From positions 28,197,118 to 28,257,117 of the forward strand of contig OX442314.1 in assembly GCA_949358305.1 (NCBI GenBank): a stretch of 60,000 nt of DNA, in the 5' to 3' direction. The translations under genes and the position numbers were made by a program. Origin of the DNA: Strigamia acuminata (lineage: Eukaryota; Arthropoda; Chilopoda; Geophilomorpha; Linotaeniidae). The notes below the pieces were generated by a model. The model saw only the letters and a program-made list of their open reading frames with translations, did not search any database and was not told the DNA's origin. The stretch's first letter is position 1. Each line of letters opens with the position of its first letter. Of the stretch, positions 33,865-43,569 are shown in pieces.

Positions 33865-35416
33865 ATTTTTCCACCTGTAGATTAGTCAAACTGTTATTCC
33901 ACAAGTGTTCTTTCAAAGATGTACAGGTGTGTGTGGAATGGACCAAAAAATTGTTTGGGGGGTACGACGAGTGGCGGCCATTTTGTTGTTTCGTTTCGTT
34001 TGCTCGCAATAAATATGTTGGGAAATATTTTTTTTTGTCCTAATTAATTTTTTTTTTTTTAAATAATAATTCGCTGTTACGAAAAATTGTTTGTTTTTAT
34101 TTTTTATTTCGTTTTTATTTTTATTTAATGTTGTCTAAATATTAGAAAGGATTAAGTGATTAAAGTTTGAAGTTTTGTTTGGAATGTTTTGATAAATGGT
34201 AAAATTTGTAAAGTAATAAACCGTTGAAATAGAAAATGTGTTGTCGTGACTAAACATTTAATTAATACACCTGTTGGATGTTGAATGGATGTGTTTTGTC
34301 TGGCACGAGTCGGTTCACTATTTGGTGCAATGCTTGACTGATGATGTGTAATCAGTTGGGAGCCACCTGATGAATAACTTATGCATTAATAGTTCGTGTG
34401 TTTTTGTGTGGAGTGTTATTTGAACGTACATTATTTGTAGAGAGCTAGATTTGCACCTTTTTGGTGCATTGCTCACCTAAAATAATCATTATTGGTTAAT
34501 TTTTGTGTCTAAAAGGGCATCTTGGTTCATTTCTGCACATAAAAAGTGCATTTTGGACCGTTTTTGCACGTACAAAGTGCATTTTGATTAGTTTTGCATA
34601 TACAAAATACTTTCTAATTAGTTTTGCACATTCAAAGTGCATTTTAATCCATTTTTAGAAAGAAAAATTAATTTTTTTAAAAAAAAAAATTTTAGAAAGA
34701 AAAATTAATTTTTAGGAAGAAAAAATAATTTTTAGGAAGGAAAAATAATTTTTAGGAAGAAAAAATAATTTTTAAGAAGAAAAAATAATTTTTACAAAGG
34801 AAAAATAATTTTTAGGAAGGAAAAATAATTTTTAGGAAGGATAAATGATTTTTAGGAAGAAAAAATAATTTATAGGAGTAAAAAATAATTCTTAGGAGTA
34901 AAAAATAATTTTCAGGACGAAAAAATAATTTTTAGGAAAGAAAAATAATTTTTAAGAAAAAAAAATAATTTTTAGAAAGAAAAAATAATTTTTAGAAAGA
35001 AAAAATAATTTTTAGGAGTAAAAAATAATTCTTAGAAGTAAAAAATAATTTTAGGCCAAAAAATTATTTATTTATTTTTAAAAAAGAGTGCAATATTGAA
35101 CCAAACAAAAAAAAATGAAAAATTATTCAGTAGTGCCCAATGAGCTGCAGAAGACGCAATGACCTCGTACATGTATGCTTTCTTGCTCGTCACAGCCCAC
35201 ACATGTTCAAAACCATTGATCTACAACTCACTAATAACCACACCAAAATATCTGCAGTGAAGCAAAGAATTTTAAAAAAAAACACAAAATAAAATACGTG
35301 AAACATTTTATGCGCCAAGCTCAATTCCAGCAATATTTAAATCACATTGACAAATCGCATATTTAAATCACATTGACAAATCGCATATTTACACATAGTC
35401 CTACACAATCAAAGAG
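33865..35416. repeat. Gene-free interval with two arrays
   Basis: 33865-34440 shows no gene beyond the presumed bHLH promoter. 34500-34650 holds units like TTTTTGCACGTACAAAGTGCATTTT. 34660-35060 holds about 18 units of AGGAAGAAAAAATAATTTTT, 19-20 bp each. At 35336-35392 a 27-bp word (AAATCACATTGACAAATCGC...) is doubled. Confidence 0.8.
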
Positions 35417-36091
35417 CTACGACCACATCTCGCGACTGCCACTATACGAATATCTTCCACTCGACTGCCTCGTTCTCGACCTACTCCTCGTCTGTAATTC
35501 CTTTTCTTCACTTCCAAACGGCCATTTACAAACGGAATTTACAAACTCTTTTTCCTTCTCTCGATCCACCCAATTAATCACAAAAGGCTTGTGTCCGGTC
35601 GAAATGACCAACGGTGAACAATCTTTCCTCGTCACTTCAAAAGGATCGTACAATTCCGGGTGAATATAGTCCACACCAACAACACGTTTCACGCTATTCG
35701 TATAGTCGAGGTATTTCTGATATGTACTCCGCCTGGTGTAACCCATACTCTGCATGTATTTACTCGTGATGTGCTTATGGATTGAACGTTCCAGGGGTGC
35801 AGTCACGTGGAACACCCATGCTTTCCAAGCAGCGTGCTTGCGGTGAGCCAAAATACGTTTATTCTCTGCGAGTAAGGATTCGATTTCTTCGCGTAGTATT
35901 AAATCATTCATGGTCCATTGGGAAGCTGATTTATTAAATCGGTCCTCGCTTAAATTTCTTTCGATTGACGACGATCTTTTATTAGCTAGTCGATTATTCG
36001 GTAATTCGGTAATTTCTGTTATTTCTGTTGAATCCTCAACGTTAGGCCTCATTTTTTTGTCCGGTTTGTCGTAGAAAGACAAAGATGCCAT
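35417..36091 (-). CDS. FAM228-like protein, paralogue 1
   Basis: Intronless frame of 224 residues from the ATG at 36091 (MASLSFYDKP). An upstream in-frame ATG at 36175 exists, but a perfect hairpin lies between them and the start at 36091 matches the other copies better. After a variable N-terminus there is a charged helix (LREEIESLLAENKRILAHRK), AWVFHVTAPLERSIHKHI, YQKYLDYTN, the motif PELYDPFE, and FVINWVDREKEKEF near the end. The layout (helix, YLDYTN, YDPF, DREKEKE) resembles vertebrate FAM228 proteins, whose role is unknown; this is a guess from memory. C-terminal tail is Arg/Ser rich. Confidence 0.65.
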   Translation of the reverse strand: MASLSFYDKPDKKMRPNVEDSTEITEITELPNNRLANKRSSSIERNLSEDRFNKSASQWTMNDLILREEIESLLAENKRILAHRKHAAWKAWVFHVTAPLERSIHKHITSKYMQSMGYTRRSTYQKYLDYTNSVKRVVGVDYIHPELYDPFEVTRKDCSPLVISTGHKPFVINWVDREKEKEFVNSVCKWPFGSEEKELQTRSRSRTRQSSGRYSYSGSREMWS

Positions 36092-36100
36092 TGTTATAAC

Positions 36101-36143
36101 AGAAGTAAATAAACTGCGTGCTGGCCGCAGTTTATTTACTTCT
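36101..36143 (-). promoter_or_regulatory. Perfect 18-bp hairpin just upstream of paralogue 1 start
   Basis: AGAAGTAAATAAACTGCG (36101-36118), a 7-nt loop, then its exact complement CGCAGTTTATTTACTTCT (36126-36143). The stem ends 9 nt before the ATG at 36091, so it would sit in the 5' leader of the transcript. It could hinder initiation or be the remnant of a small insertion. Confidence 0.7.
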
Positions 36144-36654
36144 GGTATGATGATAAGCGCGGGCGTGCAGCACATGCACGCTTGGTGCAGATCGGGGGAA
36201 AAATGGAAGCAGTTCCGCAGTTAATTTTTAAAATGGCTGATTTTAATTACAATATTTTGAATCAGTAAATCACTCAAATTTAAATAGCGATGGAAATTAA
36301 ATTATATCGTATCACGTTTCATTTTTCTCAATTTTTTAAATAAAATTTGCAACCGTCGCATATCTACGTTAGCTCGGTACGGGCGTACAAACCCTCTGTA
36401 CGGGTGTACCGACGCTCGGTACAGTCTATTTTTTTAATTTTTTTAATTCCATCAACTGATTTTACCACAAAATAGCCAAAATTGTGCACCATTAAGCAAG
36501 TTTCAACTTTTCTTCTGCTATTTTCTGCTCATTTTGCTTCTTTTCGTGTAATAAAATTTTACAAAACTATTTCATCAAATAATAAAAGCTGCTAAAACGA
36601 TTACATCATCATTTTATTTATTTTTATTTAAAAAAAACAACAGCATACAACTCC

Positions 36655-36765
36655 TCCCTCAACAACGGACATTTTCAAAATTTCTCAACAAGAGTCGCCC
36701 ATTAGACCGGACAGATATGCATGGCTCCATCTAATGTCCGCTTTTGAAGGATTCCACTCATTTTA
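36655..36765 (-). other. Conserved 3' block with stem, after paralogue 2
   Basis: GGACATTTTCAAAATT ... AGACCGGACA ... ATGTCCG. A sequence with the same order lies behind paralogue 3 (37978-38095), though the intervening DNA is unlike. GGACAT and ATGTCC can pair. Possibly a conserved 3' UTR structure. Confidence 0.4.
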
Positions 36766-36800
36766 TACACAAGCATACTCAAGCAGAGACAAGCACACAA

Positions 36801-37427
36801 TCAGATCGCTCCGGCAGCACCCCGCAACATTCTCTTCTTGCAACATCCTCTCCTCGACGTCTTCTTCATCTTTCCTTTACTTTCATCTTTTCCAAACGGC
36901 CAAATCGAATTCGCGAACTGTTTCTCCTTTTCCCGGTCCAGCCACTCGACCACAAAATGCTCGTGCAAAGGTATCGTCACCACACGACGGACGGAACGAT
37001 TCTTCTCGCGTACAAAAGGGTCGAACGAATCCGATTGACAGTTTATACGAGCAACATGTTTCGGGTTATTTGTAAAATCGATGTATTTCTGGTACAACTT
37101 CCGATTGGTCCTGCCCACTATCTCCATGGGCGTGTTCTTTATGTGATTACGCAGCGAATCTTCCAGCGGCAAAGCCATGCGGTAAACCCAAGCCTTGTAA
37201 CGAGCTTCTTTGCAGTTTTGAACAACTCGTTTGTGCTCGGACATGATGGATTCTATTTCCCCGCGCAGTTCTGCCTCTCTGATCATCCAATCCCTGCAGG
37301 TGTTGCGGATGAAATAGTAGGCTGCTGTCGGTGTGCTTCTGAAGCCTGCTACTTTCTGTCTTTTGGCATAACTTCCTGTTTGCCGTTCCAGAAATTCGTC
37401 CACTCCTTCATCCGATCTAAACTCCAT
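36801..37427 (-). CDS. FAM228-like protein, paralogue 2
   Basis: Intronless frame of 208 residues (MEFRSDEGVDEF). It shares with the neighbours the helix IREAELRGEIESIMSEHKRV, AWVYRMALPLEDSLRNHI, YQKYIDFTN, SFDPF and WLDREKEKQFANSIWPFG. The C-terminus is Lys/Arg and Cys rich (KKTSRRGCCKKRM), unlike the other copies. Same strand and spacing suggest tandem duplication. The absence of introns in all three copies, next to many-exon genes, suggests descent from a retrocopy or a family without introns. Confidence 0.65.
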   Translation of the reverse strand: MEFRSDEGVDEFLERQTGSYAKRQKVAGFRSTPTAAYYFIRNTCRDWMIREAELRGEIESIMSEHKRVVQNCKEARYKAWVYRMALPLEDSLRNHIKNTPMEIVGRTNRKLYQKYIDFTNNPKHVARINCQSDSFDPFVREKNRSVRRVVTIPLHEHFVVEWLDREKEKQFANSIWPFGKDESKGKMKKTSRRGCCKKRMLRGAAGAI

Positions 37428-37564
37428 TTTCTTTGGCAGTATGAATGCAATTAATGTGAGCTATTGCTGAGTTGTTGGCATAACAATGCGAGAACTGTCA
37501 GGAATTGTTGAGTGTTTGACAGCACAAATTTTAATCTTATTTTTGGTTTTTTGGGTTTTTTCAA

Positions 37565-37672
37565 TTAAAATTTTAATCAAAATCCTTTAATTTTCACTTC
37601 TTTCGACCGAAAAACCAAAATTTTAATCAAAATCTCTTTATTTTCACCTCTTTCGACCGAAAAACCAAAACT
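37565..37672. repeat. 54-bp tandem duplication
   Basis: AATTTTAATCAAAATC..TTTTCAC.TCTTTCGACCGAAAAACC occurs twice in a row with few differences, between FAM228-like paralogues 2 and 3. No gene in 37428-37977. Confidence 0.8.
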
Positions 37673-37977
37673 TGGCACAAACTATTGTCGTTTCTATTTT
37701 TTCCAGATTTTCCTATCCATTTCAACCACCAAAAACATCCAAAACAGAATCCTCGAATGCCAAAATACGGTATCAGATGCTGCGCAGTGAAGCGAAGGGG
37801 CAGCCTTTTCCAATTCCCAACAACAAAAAATTCAACACGAAACATTTATTAGCTCGAAATACAAGTTTCCACTTCAGTCTCCAGTTGAAATCGAAATCGT
37901 ATATTCACATCAATATAATCCGTTTCACATTTTTTTTTTTCTTATAAAATATATTTATAAAATTAAAAAGCCACGCG

Positions 37978-38095
37978 TCCCTCAAGATCGGACGTTTTCA
38001 AAATTCTGCCTACGCAATTCCATCGACACCAGGCGCCCAAATAGACCGGACATTTGTGCCTGGGCCCATCCTACGTTCGTCTTGAGGGGTTTCAC
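37978..38095 (-). other. Conserved 3' block with stem, after paralogue 3
   Basis: CCCTCAAGATCGGACGTTTTCAAAATT ... AGACCGGACA ... TACGTTCGTCTTGAGGGG. The outer parts can pair over about 14 bp (CCCTCAAGA with TCTTGAGGG). Compared with the block at 36655, one pair changes from A-T to G-C, so pairing is kept. Confidence 0.4.
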
Positions 38096-38118
38096 TACAT
38101 TTCCACACGAGCGTGTAA

Positions 38119-38763
38119 TCACACAACGACACCCTGCGACATCCTGCAGTAACACGGACGATTTCTAAACCTTTTCCTCAACATCGCTGCTCTTTCCGCA
38201 CCTCTAGGCGGCCAATCAGTGTCCAGCAAACGTTTCTCCTCATCGCGGTCCTTCCACTTCATCTCAAAAGGCCCGCGCAGAGCCGACACGACCACCCGTG
38301 TACCACGTAGTTCGTATGGGTCGTACCCATCTTGTGGTTTCGAGTCCAGAAAGGTCACATGGTTCGGGTTTCTCGTGTAATCGAGATACTTTTGGTGATT
38401 TTCCCGCTTGGTTCGACTGATACTGGCCGGGCTTTTGGTGTTCATGTGCTTTTTGAGTGATTCTTGCATAGGTCCGGCTACGTGGTAAACCCAAGATGTC
38501 AACATAGATTTTTTGTGGGCTTGAACAATGCGTCTGTTCTCGGAAACTATGGAGGCCATTTCCGCACGCAGTTTTGCCTCTCTCGCGTACCATTCGGAAC
38601 TCCTGGCGCGAAGTTTGACGTGTTTAGCGGCTCTTTTTTCGTTACGTGCTTTTTCACGGGCTGTTTCGACCTCGCAGTTGATGCTTCTAGTTCGAGGTTT
38701 AAATATATCGTTCCAGGATTCGGTCGGTTTAGGGTCGGCATCCAACGGTGGAAATAACGACAT
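38119..38763 (-). CDS. FAM228-like protein, paralogue 3
   Basis: Intronless frame of 214 residues (MSLFPPLDADPKP). It has AREAKLRAEMASIVSENRRI, SWVYHVAGPMQESLKKHM, HQKYLDYTRN, GYDPYE and MKWKDRDEEKRL, aligning with paralogues 1 and 2 across the whole core. The N-terminus is Arg/Lys/Ala rich. Divergence between copies is high while all frames are intact, which supports selection on each. Confidence 0.65.
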   Translation of the reverse strand: MSLFPPLDADPKPTESWNDIFKPRTRSINCEVETAREKARNEKRAAKHVKLRARSSEWYAREAKLRAEMASIVSENRRIVQAHKKSMLTSWVYHVAGPMQESLKKHMNTKSPASISRTKRENHQKYLDYTRNPNHVTFLDSKPQDGYDPYELRGTRVVVSALRGPFEMKWKDRDEEKRLLDTDWPPRGAERAAMLRKRFRNRPCYCRMSQGVVV

Positions 38764-39254
38764 TGTTGTTGTTATTGTGTCCTATTGCTTGCTGTTACCG
38801 AGGTAATGGTAGATGGTAAATAAAGTTTGTTTGTTTTGGGTAATAATGTGTAGTTATATGCAGCACGGGCCTTGTTGTTTCGAGCAATGTCGCAGATGTG
38901 GATGAATAGTCGATCGAATCTGGAGCTTCCATCAGTGATGGTAATAATACTTAAAATACTTCAAAAAAATACTTCAAAATTTATTTTTTATTTATTTTAG
39001 AGCAACTACAGGTGTCCACTGTCCAGTGTGTGCAGATGAAGTGACAATTTAATGTTAGAAATTATTTAAATGTGAGGAAATTGTGTACAAATTGCTTTTT
39101 AAAATCTCATTTGCATAAATGTGATTGTTCTACGCTCGTTTATGCAAAATTAAAACCAATTATCAACCCAATAAAGACCAATACACTTGTATTACTAAAC
39201 ATTAACCAAGTAAACTAAACTAAAACATAAAATTCAGCCAAAAAATGTACTTAC

Positions 39255-39330
39255 AAACGGCCCATTGATAATCAGTTGTGATGAAGGTCAAATTTTCCGA
39301 CTCGCAGGTAGCGCCAAACAATAATTTCAT
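39255..39330 (-). CDS. Possible first exon of an unidentified gene
   Basis: ATG at 39330 opens MKLLFGATCESENLTFITTD and reaches a good donor (GTAAGTAC) after 25 codons. I could not find a partner exon with matching phase downstream (38764-39250), so this is weak. Confidence 0.2.
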
Positions 39331-39465
39331 TCTAAATTCACAAATAAAACCCACAATCGCAAATTATTTAGACGTAAATAAATAAACAAAGCACAAAACC
39401 ACACCTAGATCTGACATTCCCACTCGAAAAAACAAAAATTAAACAAAAATTAATTAACTCCTTCC

Positions 39466-39984
39466 CTAATGGCACACCCATCTTCCAACTAATTTTCCAA
39501 GCATCCCAAACCAAAACCACAAAATCTTTCCATTAAAACATCGAAAAAGCTCATTTGAAAGCGCCACTGCAGTCGGGCGTCTGAGTATAAGTTGGTTCGA
39601 GTAAAACGGAGGGTGCAAATACCCGGCTGAGAGAGCGAGGGGGTTTGGCTGGCCTCCACAGGGTCCTGTATACGTGCTGTGGTGCGGAAAACGAGTGTAG
39701 AGTACAATGTGAGCACAATGAGCCCCATCAAAGACATCTCTGTTCATTGGCCACATCATTAACCTCTTTGAACACATTTTTTGCGCCTTCTTGTGGGTGT
39801 CATTGAATACTTGCGCCGCGTATTGCCCTCGTGTAGGCGTAGCTTTCTGCTTTCTCGTGTTTACACGTTGGTTGATCGGACTGGGAAAGTCCGGCCATCC
39901 GGAATGAAGCAGATTGGTTCTTCCACAAAAGAGAGAATGTAAAAAAGTCTGTTGTGAGAGATACTGATCACCCTGTCGCTGCAT
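39466..39984 (-). other. Orphan 172-codon open frame
   Basis: The longest non-repeat frame in this interval (MQRQGDQYLSQQTF... GKLVGRWVCH). Base composition is richer in GC than the flanks. The protein has no recognisable domain and the region also sits 1.2 kb upstream of Wnt2, so it could be leader or promoter sequence. Undecided. Confidence 0.2.
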
Positions 39985-40194
39985 AGCGTCTGTTATTTCT
40001 TAGCTGCCCAATGTATCAATTTGGAGCCATTCGAGCTCCGCCATGCGGAAAAATGTAAAATATTAGGGTCACTGAAGAATGACACACTGTAATACACTTC
40101 GGTTTTGTTAAATGGAAACGTGCACTCAATAAACGCAGTTTTTTTTCCGTGTTTTATATGAAAAGTTTTGTGGATTTAATTGATTGATGAATAA

Positions 40195-40660
40195 AAACTC
40201 TAAAAGATGCATCTTGAGTGCTTAAAATATCAAAAAACTGCATTTTTAGTGCTTAAAATGTTAAAAAAAAGGCATTTTTTGTGCTTAAAATCTTACAAAA
40301 TTGCATTTTTAGTGCTTAAAATCTTAAAAAATGTATTTTTAATGCTTAAAATCTTACAAAAGTGCATTTTTAGTGCTTAAAATCTCAGAAAATTACATTT
40401 TTAGTGCTTGAAATCTTAAAAAATGCATTTTTAATGCCTAAAATCTTACAAAATTTGCCTTTTTACTGCTTAAAATCTTTAAAAAAAATTGCATTTTTAA
40501 TGCTTGAAATCTTAAAAAATTCATTTTTAGTGCTTAGAATTTTTAAAAAATTCAATTTTACTGCTTAAAATCTTAAAAAATTGCATTTTTACTGCTTAAA
40601 ATCATAAAAAAAAGCATTTTTAGTCCATTAAAGTCTCAAAAATTGCAATTTTAATGCTTA
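40195..40660. repeat. TGCATTTTTAGTGCTTAAAATCT array
   Basis: About 15 units of about 30 bp, TTGCATTTTTAGTGCTTAAAATCTTAAAAA and variants, between the orphan frame and Wnt2. No gene seen in 39985-41223 apart from this array. Confidence 0.92.
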
Positions 40661-41223
40661 TTTTTTTTTTAAATAAAATCATAAAAGTGATTAATTTATA
40701 AAATTTACTATAAACAACTAATAAAAAAAACTTGTTTGGTAATTATTAGAACATAAAATTGCAAATAATTCATCAACAAACTCAAATTATTTCCGTTTTT
40801 ACGTGATTACCGGTTCAAATTCTAGTGTTGTGCACTGTCGCCTCACTAAAAATCAGTTGTCACATCACATTACCCTCAAGTGACCCACCTGGCTACTTAC
40901 TAGTACCCTTGAATGTTACAAATTCACTCATTCATTCACTACAAGTTTGGCACAGTTCAGACAGATGTGTTAAAAATCAAGCTCTTTCTAAAAACCAAAT
41001 TCTTCTTTTCCTTTTCCTTTATTCATCCTTTAATTAATGAAAAGAATCACAACATTTTTTAAATCTAATTTCTTCAAAGAATTTTAGCTTGTTCTGCCAT
41101 AGGCTAATTAATGCGGTGTCATCAAAGAGTTGAGACGCAAATGTATGCACCCAATCAGCATCAAGCATGCTTTTAAGGGTGGGAGGTGTAGGCAAGAGGG
41201 GGATCCATCTCATACTATTCCCA

Positions 41224-43569
41224 ATGTTGCTGGATGCCATGCTTAGACTTGTGATGTATATCTCACTCGTGGTCGTCTTTGGATGCTATGAAATCGAAAG
41301 TACTTGGTGGTAAGTTTGAATAGCAACTTTTATCTTTGCATTGGGCGATGGGACAAGTTTTGCAAATTGAATAAAATCAAATTATGCTAATTTTTATTTT
41401 ATTTTATTTTATTTTTTTTAAAATTTTTTATTTTATTTAAATTAATGAATTCGGAGGCCGGTAAAAATGGTTTATTGTCATTAGCGGGTTTTTAATTGAT
41501 GTTATTAGTGATTCAAAGCGATTTTTTGTAATTATTTAATCGGAAATTTGCAATTTTCGTGCCAATTTCACGCGAGTTTTATGAATATGAAAATGAGAGC
41601 AATGGCGCTACAACAACGCACCGATGAGGAATGACGAATTGATGATGAAAGAAAAATTTCAAAGTTGTGATGCTGATTTTTGATGATATTAATTTCCAAG
41701 TAAATCACTGAAAGCAATTTTCATTTATATCCATCAAAGTTAAACCGACAAATGCGTGAAACTTGAGTTTACATGCGTTTTTTAATTTTTCTTTTCACAA
41801 TTACGACTCTTCCCGTGCAGGTTTCTCAGTCGCTTGCAACTGTCTTCATCAGCCGTAGGTATCCGCATTGTGTGCGATAATATACCGGGATTAGTGCGAC
41901 GACAGAGGATTTTGTGCCAGCGACATCCGAATGCGATGCTGAGTGTGAGCGAAGGCGCTCGAATAGGAATTAGCGAGTGCCAGTACCAGTTTCGCCATCA
42001 CCGTTGGAACTGTTCCACTTTGGAGCGAGATGCGTCCGTGTTTGGCAAAGTTCTACTCAAAAGTTAGCTTCGGTTTGATGTGATTTGTTTAATTTTGTAT
42101 TTACTTATGTGTTTTGTTTGATTTATTCAGTAGGTAGTCGGGAGGCTGCGTTTGTTTATGCCATTTCTTCGGCGGGTGTTGTGTACGCCATAACAAAAGC
42201 GTGCGCTAAGGGTCAACTTTTTCATTGTGCTTGTGATGATAGTAAACAAGTAATTTTGTGTTTTTGAAAGTTTTTTGAGTGATTTTTTTTAGATTTTTTT
42301 TTTGGAATTTATATTTTTTTTTTTACTTTAGGGGATGCATCGTGACTCGCACGGAACGTTTACGTGGGGAGGATGTTCTGATAATATTCGATTTGGAAAT
42401 GATTTTGCAAGGAAATTTGTTGATGCTAGGGAAAAACATCAACGGGATGCTCGAGCACTGATGAATTTGCACAATAATCGAGCAGGACGACAGGTATTTA
42501 GGACTAAAAGAGCAAAAGTTATTTTTATACATTTTAAATACACATTTTTAAACCTAAAAAGTTCATTTTTACGTGTAGAGAGTCCACTTGTGCACGTAAA
42601 AAGTGGATTTTCGGTCCGGAGAGTTTATTTTTGCACGTAAAAAGTACATTTTCGCTCCGTAGAATATATATTTGCACGTAAAACGTACATTTTCGCTCCG
42701 TAGGGTATATTTTTGCACATGAATAGTACATTTTCGCTTCATAGAGTAAAAATTTGCTCCTGGGACGTTCACATACTCAAATATAGTAATTTCTCTGCGA
42801 GAAGTCGGTGTGAAAATTGTCAATTTTCAATTGTTTACAAATAAGCTTTCCTGCACTTCACAAACAAGTGAGATTTACCTTCTTACTAAGTTGGATCTAA
42901 CGCAAGTGTGGGAAATTTGCTATCCCAACAATTTTAATGAAAACGTATTAAATTGTTTAATTTTCCATTCGAATTATTAAAACTTCTAATTTCGTAGGCC
43001 GTTGCAAAACATGTAAAATTAGAGTGCAAATGCCACGGTGTCAGCGGCTCGTGCACAGTGCGGACTTGTTGGCAAGCCATGATGGATTTCCGACGAATAG
43101 GAAACTACCTAAAAAGAAAATACGACGGTGCATCGGAAGTGACCATGAACCAAGCGGGAACGCGACTCGTCGTGGCACAACGGCATCACAAGAGGGCGAC
43201 GCGCTCAGATTTTGTTTACTTCGAAGCTTCACCCGATTACTGTTTCCCAGACAACGAAACAGGTGAAAAAATAAATAAAAAGAATACCAACAATAGTTTT
43301 ACATTTTAATTTTTAATTTTTTAGGGTCTTTAGGCACTGCGTCACGAATATGTAACAACACAGCTCAAGGTAGCGACGGTTGCGATATCTTATGCTGTGG
43401 TCGTGGATACGACACGATCCGGAATTTGAAATTGGCAAAATGTGATTGCAAATTTCAGTGGTGCTGCTACGTGAGGTGTAAAGAATGCCGCAAGTGGGTA
43501 GACGAGTTCACATGTAAAGAATACAACCAAGCGGATAGTTTTATGAGAAAAAGGCGATATGATGGATAA
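41224..43569 (+). CDS. Wnt2: Wnt2 secreted signalling protein
   Basis: Six exons with consistent phases: 41224-41309, 41821-42062, 42134-42249, 42332-42493, 42998-43262, 43325-43569; 371 residues, normal for Wnt. Exon 1 gives a signal peptide ([12 protein letters not shown]) followed by ESTWW. Wnt hallmarks: [46 protein letters not shown], the lipid-accepting serine in [16 protein letters not shown] and the Cys-rich end ([19 protein letters not shown]). [17 protein letters not shown] and SPDYC favour the Wnt2 subfamily over Wnt7 and Wnt4; note that the Drosophila gene called Wnt2 is a Wnt7. The product is a palmitoleoylated ligand of Frizzled. The start was chosen at the first ATG; a second ATG at 41239 would still leave a signal peptide. 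Confidence 0.93.
42530..42765. repeat. TTTGCACGTAAAAAGTACATTTTCG array in Wnt2 intron 4
   Basis: Five or six units of about 45 bp, TTTTTGCACGTAAAAAGTACATTTTCGCTCCGTAGA and variants. Its core resembles the array at 34500-34650. Confidence 0.8.
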
